Of a stretch of DNA of 41,873 nt, positions 41,043 through 41,873 are shown one piece after another. The DNA comes from Clostridia bacterium (GTDB lineage: Bacteria > Bacillota > Clostridia > TANB77 > CAG-508). A program made the translations under genes and the position numbers. The first letter of the stretch is position 1, and the number at the start of each line of letters is the position of its first letter. The notes under the pieces are model-generated. The model did no database searches, was not told where the DNA came from, and saw only the letters and a list, made by a program, of their open reading frames with translations. The stretch covers positions 1 through 41,873 of the forward strand of contig JAFRCC010000009.1 of assembly GCA_017404545.1 (NCBI GenBank), in the 5' to 3' direction.

Positions 41043-41408
41043 CTTTTTCAAATGATTTATTCAATCTATTATTTATGGATAATCTTTTCATCTTTAATGT
41101 ATTTAATTTAGATGTATATTCCTCATACATAGTTGTAATATCAGAAAAAGTTTTTATTTTGTTCTTAGCTATGTAGTCTAATTGCTTTGCAAGTTCAGAA
41201 AAGTCTTTCCTGTCTTTATACATTTGAGGAGTCATCTCTTTGAAGTAAAAATTTCTAGGGTATTGTTTTATATCAAACATATATTCGGCATATTTTCTAT
41301 ATAGTGGACTTAACCTTAATTTCACTCTATCAATAGGCACTCCTATATATATCTTCTTGTAATAAACCTTATTGAATTCTTAATACTCCATATACTTGTA
41401 GTTGCCAT
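41032..41408 (-). pseudogene. Relaxase (MobA/VirD2 type) remnant with large internal deletion
   Basis: ATG at 41408 gives MATTSIWSIKNSIRFIT, the family's beginning. In another frame the last part reads PLYRKYAEYMFDIKQYPRNF...MYKDRKDFSELAKQL and ends KSFEKDEL, the C-terminal relaxase region. The HxH metal motif and nearly all of the catalytic domain are missing. Its end overlaps the virD4 start. The region 41409-41530 contains a short open stretch (ELKKLNKKQLYSDKDKALQL) that may be a remnant of a neighbouring gene. Confidence 0.7.
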
Positions 41409-41530
41409 TTATGAATATACCTACTTGCATTCATAAATCATTTTCTAAATGTCTTTTGCTAATTGTAATGCTTTATCCTTATCAGAATATAATTGTTTCT
41501 TATTTAGCTTTTTGAGTTCAAATTCTATCA

Positions 41531-41873
41531 CTAACTTTCTTCAAACAATCTCCAAAAACTATATCGTTTATTCCGTAAATAAGTTACTAAAAAATCGTTA
41601 TAATCTTTACCAGTTTTTGGTGGAAAATCTATTATTTTATACTCATTTTCAAGTAGTTTTTTGAATGAATTAGAAGCGGATTTTCCTGCATTATCGTTAT
41701 CAAAACATAAGTAAATTTGTTTGATTTCTTTATTATCTTCTAGTATTTTTTCAATAGCTTTAGGTAATTTAGGTTTTCTATTATCGCTTGGAACTTGATA
41801 TATTCCTGCTAGTGATACTAGGTTATAATCTTTATAATTTTTACCTGCTATCTTCAAGAAAGTTGCAAATGAT
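41531..41873 (-). CDS. DUF3991/TOPRIM primase-like protein, C-terminal part (runs off the right edge)
   Basis: 114 residues visible. SFATFLKIAGKNYKDYNLVS and LAG lead into the TOPRIM fold: the strand with catalytic acidic residues is IKQIYLCFDNDNAGKSA (DND), followed by KNYKIIDFPPKTGKDYND-like ending. The family then closes quickly, as here. It is followed by the relaxase remnant, the usual order. The first visible base completes a Leu codon with the left-edge fragment. If the ends are joined the protein would have about 160 residues and lack the zinc-finger/DUF3991 part (about 145 residues). Confidence 0.8.
   Translation of the reverse strand, partial: SFATFLKIAGKNYKDYNLVSLAGIYQVPSDNRKPKLPKAIEKILEDNKEIKQIYLCFDNDNAGKSASNSFKKLLENEYKIIDFPPKTGKDYNDFLVTYLRNKRYSFWRLFEES

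Noticed and set aside
41449..41664. Plus-strand ORF opposite the primase
   Set aside because: Shadow of the TOPRIM coding sequence.
1..41873. Altered genetic code
   Set aside because: TGG is used for Trp and many genes end in TAA, TAG or TGA at family-typical lengths; the few internal stops are single events.
1..41873. tRNA or rRNA genes
   Set aside because: No cloverleaf with a conserved TTCGA arm or rRNA segment was recognised by eye.

Overview
The window reads as low-GC (my estimate is just under 30 % G+C) Bacillota DNA, probably from a gut Clostridia-like bacterium. It uses the standard code: TGG is Trp, and TAA, TAG and TGA all act as stops. Nearly every gene lies on the minus strand. 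The backbone is a decayed conjugative element of the Tn1549/CTn type. It carries the 2135-aa methylase-SNF2 helicase, a CnaB/LPXTG surface protein, ParB, DUF3848, a DUF3991/TOPRIM primase, a relaxase remnant and a VirD4/TraG remnant. No integrase, VirB4, VirB6, topoisomerase III or recognised replication initiator is present, so it cannot transfer itself with the genes seen here.

Layout by position. 1-500 holds the start of the primase and DUF3848. 560-5020 is a cargo block: an esterase and three GNAT acetyltransferases behind an attenuator-like leader, then a peptidase S51, a P-loop kinase and a YjbR protein. 5.1-12.0 kb holds the giant methylase-helicase and two small element genes. 12.1-16.9 kb is a second cargo block: a class-M sirtuin (SirTM), a zinc-type macrodomain, a DUF1848 protein, a ferredoxin-nitroreductase and a VOC protein, with an HxlR regulator upstream. 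This looks like a protein ADP-ribosylation/de-ADP-ribosylation operon without the usual GcvH-L/LplA partners. 17.2-22.4 kb is element core: surface protein, an interrupted membrane-anchored protein, ParB and two small genes.

22.5-40.36 kb is an accessory array where the type IV secretion genes would be expected. It is built of gene modules separated by complex intergenic repeats, here called A, C, D, E and B. Three modules share one plan: repeat A, a toxin-antitoxin pair, membrane-anchored or lipoprotein genes, repeat B. The array also contains a decayed IS110 element with a candidate bridge RNA, a GC-richer sigma-like gene with its own promoter and terminator, WG-repeat proteins, a possible small RNA, and stubs of genes that are intact elsewhere in the window. 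Repeat A directly abuts the broken 3' ends of virD4 and of a rhuM-fic gene.

40.36-41.87 kb is the remnant of the transfer module: virD4, relaxase and primase, each with internal deletions. The primase fragments at the two window ends are in frame with each other, and the gene order is continuous across them, so the window may be a circular molecule opened inside the primase gene, or one circularly permuted unit.
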